Source: Bacillota bacterium
GTDB lineage: Bacteria > Chloroflexota > Dormibacteria > Dormibacterales > Dormibacteraceae
Length of the DNA stretch: 33,944 bases
Direction: 5' to 3'
NCBI GenBank assembly: GCA_021323605.1
Contig: JAJPKS010000328.1
Span: 1-33,944 of the forward strand
Shown here: piece by piece, positions 31,624 through 33,944 of the stretch
Numbering within the stretch: position 1 is the first letter of the stretch
How the letters are laid out: every line of letters starts with the position of its first letter
Translations under genes and position numbers: made by a program
Notes under the pieces: model-generated
What the model saw: only the letters and a program-made list of their open reading frames with translations
Database searches by the model: none
What the model was told of the DNA's origin: nothing

Positions 31624-33711
31624 TCACCGTCGACAGGTGATGTAGGTCCAGCAGGCGCGGAACTCCTTGCGTCCGCCGAACAGGATGTCCATGGAGTGGC
31701 GGATCAGGCCCAGGCGGTCCTGGACGGCCTCCGGCGTGGGGGGGCGGCCGTCCACCTTCTCGGTGCCGCCGACCCAGCCCAGCACGGCGTCGTGGTAGGT
31801 GCTCATCAGCTCGAACCAGTCGTCGACGTCGGCCTCGATCGTCTCCTCGCGCACCCGCTCGACTCGGAGCCCGGCCTCCTCCAGGGCGTCCAGGTAGTAC
31901 TGCAGCGGACGGGGGGCGAGGAATACCCGATCGCGGTAGGCGTGATGGGCGGCCAGCCGGTCGTGGTCCTCCAGCGCAGCGCGATAGGCCGAGTACCGGG
32001 GATCGGTGCGCACCAGTCCCTCGGCCACCTCGTTGATGACCCATACCGTCTCGTCCAGGATCCACTCGTTGGGCCGGGCACGCGGATTGCGGATGTTGCC
32101 GGAGTTGATGAAGACCAGGCCCCCCGGCCGCAGGGCCCGCACCCACGAGGCCAGGGTCTCGGGCAGGTCGTAGTAGAGGTGGATGGCGTTGGTGGACACG
32201 ATCGCGTCCACGCCCCGTCTCAGCATCTCCGGGCCGAGCACCTCGTCCAGGTGCTCCAGCCGCTTCTCCCGCTTGCGATAGTGGAGCAGACGCAGGGCCA
32301 CCAGGGGGTCGTCTCGGAACTTGTCCAGGGCGACGCGCAGGAACTTGGCCGAGCTGTCGGCGATCACCACCCCGATCTGCCGGTCGAACACACGCAGCTT
32401 GAGCCGGTCGAGCAGGATGCCGGTCCCACCCGAGTAGTCGACCAGGACGTCCCCGTCGCGAAGGCTCCGGGCCAAGTCCTCGACGGTGGGGTCGAGGTTG
32501 CGGTACCAGCCATGCTGCTCGACCGTGTCGTAGGCGAGTCCAAAGCTGTCGACCGGCTGGCGGGTCCAGTCCTCGTCCAGTACGCGCTCGAAGCCGGCCG
32601 GCCACCGAAAGACCGTTGGCCGCTCCTCCACCGGCGCCGCCAGCGGCGCCGACACCAGGCGGTGCAGCTCGATCAGCTCGCCCACCGCCTGGGGCGCCTC
32701 TCGGCCCCAGCCGCACTCGCTGGCCGCGCCGAACTCGGACACGTGGCGCAGCGCGGCCCGGATGCGTCGCCGGGCCCCCTCCACCCCGTCGGCCCGGTGG
32801 ACCACGCCCAGGTAGAGCTCCGTCTCCGGCCGCAGGCGAAGCTCGCTCAGCGGCGCGAAGTAGGCGTCGTCGGCCTCACGCGGGACGGGGAGGTGTACCC
32901 AGTTGAGCGGCCGATCCAGGCTGGTGGCGAGCGCGTTGGCGATCTGCACCAGCTTGCCGGCGTCGGCCGGCTCCCGGAAGGAGCGGCCGCGCACGTCGCC
33001 GTAGCAGAGGTGGTACCCGAGCTCGACCTCGGGCGGGACGTGACGACTCAGGCGGAGCAGCCGCTCCAGGATCCCGGCACGGACGTCGGAGAACCACACC
33101 GGGACCAGGCCCTCGATCATGCCCATCTCGACGTTGGTGTCCCACTGGATGGCGAGCTGCTCGTGCGGGATGGCGCCCAGCATCTCGCGCAGCTCCTCCA
33201 GCATGCGCGCCTCGTAGACCGGCTCCAGGGCCGCCTGGTTCTCGGCCGCCACGAAGGCGCTGATCGGGGCCAGCGGCGTCGGCAGCGAGACCTGGAAGCG
33301 GCACTCGCTGGGGATCACACCGTCGCGCTTGAGGCGGGCGAAGATCCGGTACGAGGCCACCGCCGCCTGGGCGTAGCCCAGGCTGCCGAAGCGGATACCC
33401 TCCACCCGCTCGCCGTCGCGGACCCGGAGCTTGGGCAGGGCCCGATAGTGGCCCGGCCCTGGAGGCCCCACCTCGAACTGAGGTAGAGCGCTGAGGACCG
33501 GGTACTGCCAGACGATCCAGTCCGAGCGGGGCCCCGTCTCCCCGTCGGGGATCCGGTGCAGGCGGTCACCCAGCGAGGCGGCCACGGTGCGAAACACCTC
33601 CTCGGGGTTGGCCAGCGGGACGCTGCCCACCAGGTGGACGCCCCCGGCGGCGACCTCCGGACCATCGTCCCGGCTTCGGGTCGGAGCAGACGTCCGCACG
33701 CTCGTCGACAT
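31624..33711 (-). CDS. Fusion of MetE-like (cobalamin-independent) core and class I SAM methyltransferase
   Basis: The 695-residue product has two enzyme-like halves. Residues ~22-355 resemble the catalytic barrel of cobalamin-independent methionine synthase: VHLVGSVPLANPEEVF, RIPDGETGPRSDWIVWQYP, SLPTPLAPISAF, AIQWDTNVEMGM, LGYHLCYGDV with H234 and C236 placed like the HxC zinc ligands of MetE, and SECGWGRE with C333 as a third ligand. The folate-binding N-terminal MetE domain is absent. Residues ~380-690 are a Rossmann-type SAM methyltransferase: VDYSGGTGILLDRL is motif I (424-437), a STNAIHLYYDLPETLASWVRALRPGG stretch covers motifs IV-V. ATG 33711 is 12 bases past metK's stop with an AGGAGGAAGG site, so this is in the metK operon. 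The reaction is unknown; methyl transfer involving methionine or SAM is inferred. Confidence 0.85.
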   Translation of the reverse strand: MSTSVRTSAPTRSRDDGPEVAAGGVHLVGSVPLANPEEVFRTVAASLGDRLHRIPDGETGPRSDWIVWQYPVLSALPQFEVGPPGPGHYRALPKLRVRDGERVEGIRFGSLGYAQAAVASYRIFARLKRDGVIPSECRFQVSLPTPLAPISAFVAAENQAALEPVYEARMLEELREMLGAIPHEQLAIQWDTNVEMGMIEGLVPVWFSDVRAGILERLLRLSRHVPPEVELGYHLCYGDVRGRSFREPADAGKLVQIANALATSLDRPLNWVHLPVPREADDAYFAPLSELRLRPETELYLGVVHRADGVEGARRRIRAALRHVSEFGAASECGWGREAPQAVGELIELHRLVSAPLAAPVEERPTVFRWPAGFERVLDEDWTRQPVDSFGLAYDTVEQHGWYRNLDPTVEDLARSLRDGDVLVDYSGGTGILLDRLKLRVFDRQIGVVIADSSAKFLRVALDKFRDDPLVALRLLHYRKREKRLEHLDEVLGPEMLRRGVDAIVSTNAIHLYYDLPETLASWVRALRPGGLVFINSGNIRNPRARPNEWILDETVWVINEVAEGLVRTDPRYSAYRAALEDHDRLAAHHAYRDRVFLAPRPLQYYLDALEEAGLRVERVREETIEADVDDWFELMSTYHDAVLGWVGGTEKVDGRPPTPEAVQDRLGLIRHSMDILFGGRKEFRACWTYITCRR

Positions 33712-33723
33712 CTCACCTTCCTC

Positions 33724-33944
33724 CTATCCCGCCCTGGACGCCGGCGCCCGGTCGGCCTCCACGCGCTCGAGCAGTGCCTGCACGCGATCGGTCCGCTCCC
33801 AGGGCGCGTCGATGTCGGTACGTCCGAAATGCCCGTAGGCGGCGGTGGCGGCGAAGATGGGGCGGCGCAGGTCGAGGTCCCTGATGATCGCGCCCGGCCG
33901 CAGGTCGAAGACGGCCTGGACCGCCTCCAGGATCCGATCGTCGG
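33724..33944 (-). CDS. metK: S-adenosylmethionine synthetase, C-terminal part (window edge)
   Basis: Only the last 73 codons are in the window; the rest lies beyond the right edge. The visible sequence, [20 protein letters not shown], then [19 protein letters not shown] and [17 protein letters not shown], is the characteristic C-terminus of bacterial MetK. MetK makes SAM from methionine and ATP. The stop TAG (33724-33726) overlaps the ribosome-binding sequence of the downstream MetE-like/methyltransferase gene. That tight spacing points to a single transcript linking SAM synthesis to the methyltransferase fusion. Confidence 0.95.
   Translation of the reverse strand, partial: DDRILEAVQAVFDLRPGAIIRDLDLRRPIFAATAAYGHFGRTDIDAPWERTDRVQALLERVEADRAPASRAG

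Noticed and set aside
30970-33486. Plus-strand open frame of about 838 codons
   Set aside because: It is antisense to the thiolase and the MetE-like/methyltransferase fusion, with His/Gln/Val/Asp-rich composition characteristic of a shadow frame.

Overview
The window is very GC-rich (about 70%), densely packed, and looks like the chromosome of an uncultured high-GC bacterium. Candidates are a deep Actinobacteriota or Chloroflexota/Dormibacterota-type lineage. The basis is GTG/GTGA start-stop overlaps, strong GGAGG ribosome binding sites, a LuxR-type ATPase regulator, an FmdB zinc ribbon, a DUF1841 protein and an alkyltransferase-Ada zinc fusion. No marker gene in the window settles the phylum, so this is inference.

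Layout. 1-1524: a Phd/YefM-VapC toxin-antitoxin pair cut by the window edge, then a decayed mobile region (IS3 transposase tail and tyrosine-integrase N-terminus) ending at a tRNA-Val(CAC) gene. 1715-4133: a peptide-type ABC transporter lipoprotein, a pterin-4a-carbinolamine dehydratase, a small zinc-ribbon protein whose stop lies inside a tRNA-Thr(TGT) gene. 4297-9535: an FmdB zinc ribbon, a YbhN/UPF0104 membrane protein, a small unknown protein, a patatin-like phospholipase, a DUF1841 protein, and a cyanophycinase-like (peptidase S51) protein fused to a cysteinyl-tRNA-synthetase-like tail. 9884-12867: an MHS-type MFS transporter, then an ECF sigma factor abutting an O6-alkylguanine-DNA alkyltransferase that carries an Ada-type zinc domain. 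12906-16754 (minus): a SbcD-like nuclease and a YhaN/SbcC-like ATPase with a membrane segment. 16941-24878 (minus): family I CoA-transferase (subunit B split by a frameshift), LVIVD-repeat protein, class II aldolase, a secreted five-repeat protein of unknown function, gentisate 1,2-dioxygenase and a creatininase-family amidohydrolase. This looks partly like an aromatic/organic acid catabolic neighbourhood. 25230-30417 (plus): a LuxR-type ATPase regulator, a BBE-type FAD oxidase and an alpha/beta hydrolase. 30431-33944 (minus): metK (partial), a fused MetE-like/SAM-methyltransferase protein, and a frameshifted SCP-x-type thiolase, apparently one operon.

Most unusual items: (i) the two-domain protein downstream of metK, a zinc-site MetE-like barrel joined to a SAM-dependent methyltransferase; (ii) the secreted protein with five NVNxPVxVLS...GDVxQANV repeats; (iii) the S51-peptidase/CysRS-tail fusion; (iv) the ECF sigma/alkyltransferase-Ada pair. 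Three genes (integrase remnant, CoA-transferase B, thiolase) each lack one G or C relative to an intact frame. This may be real decay or sequencing error in GC runs.
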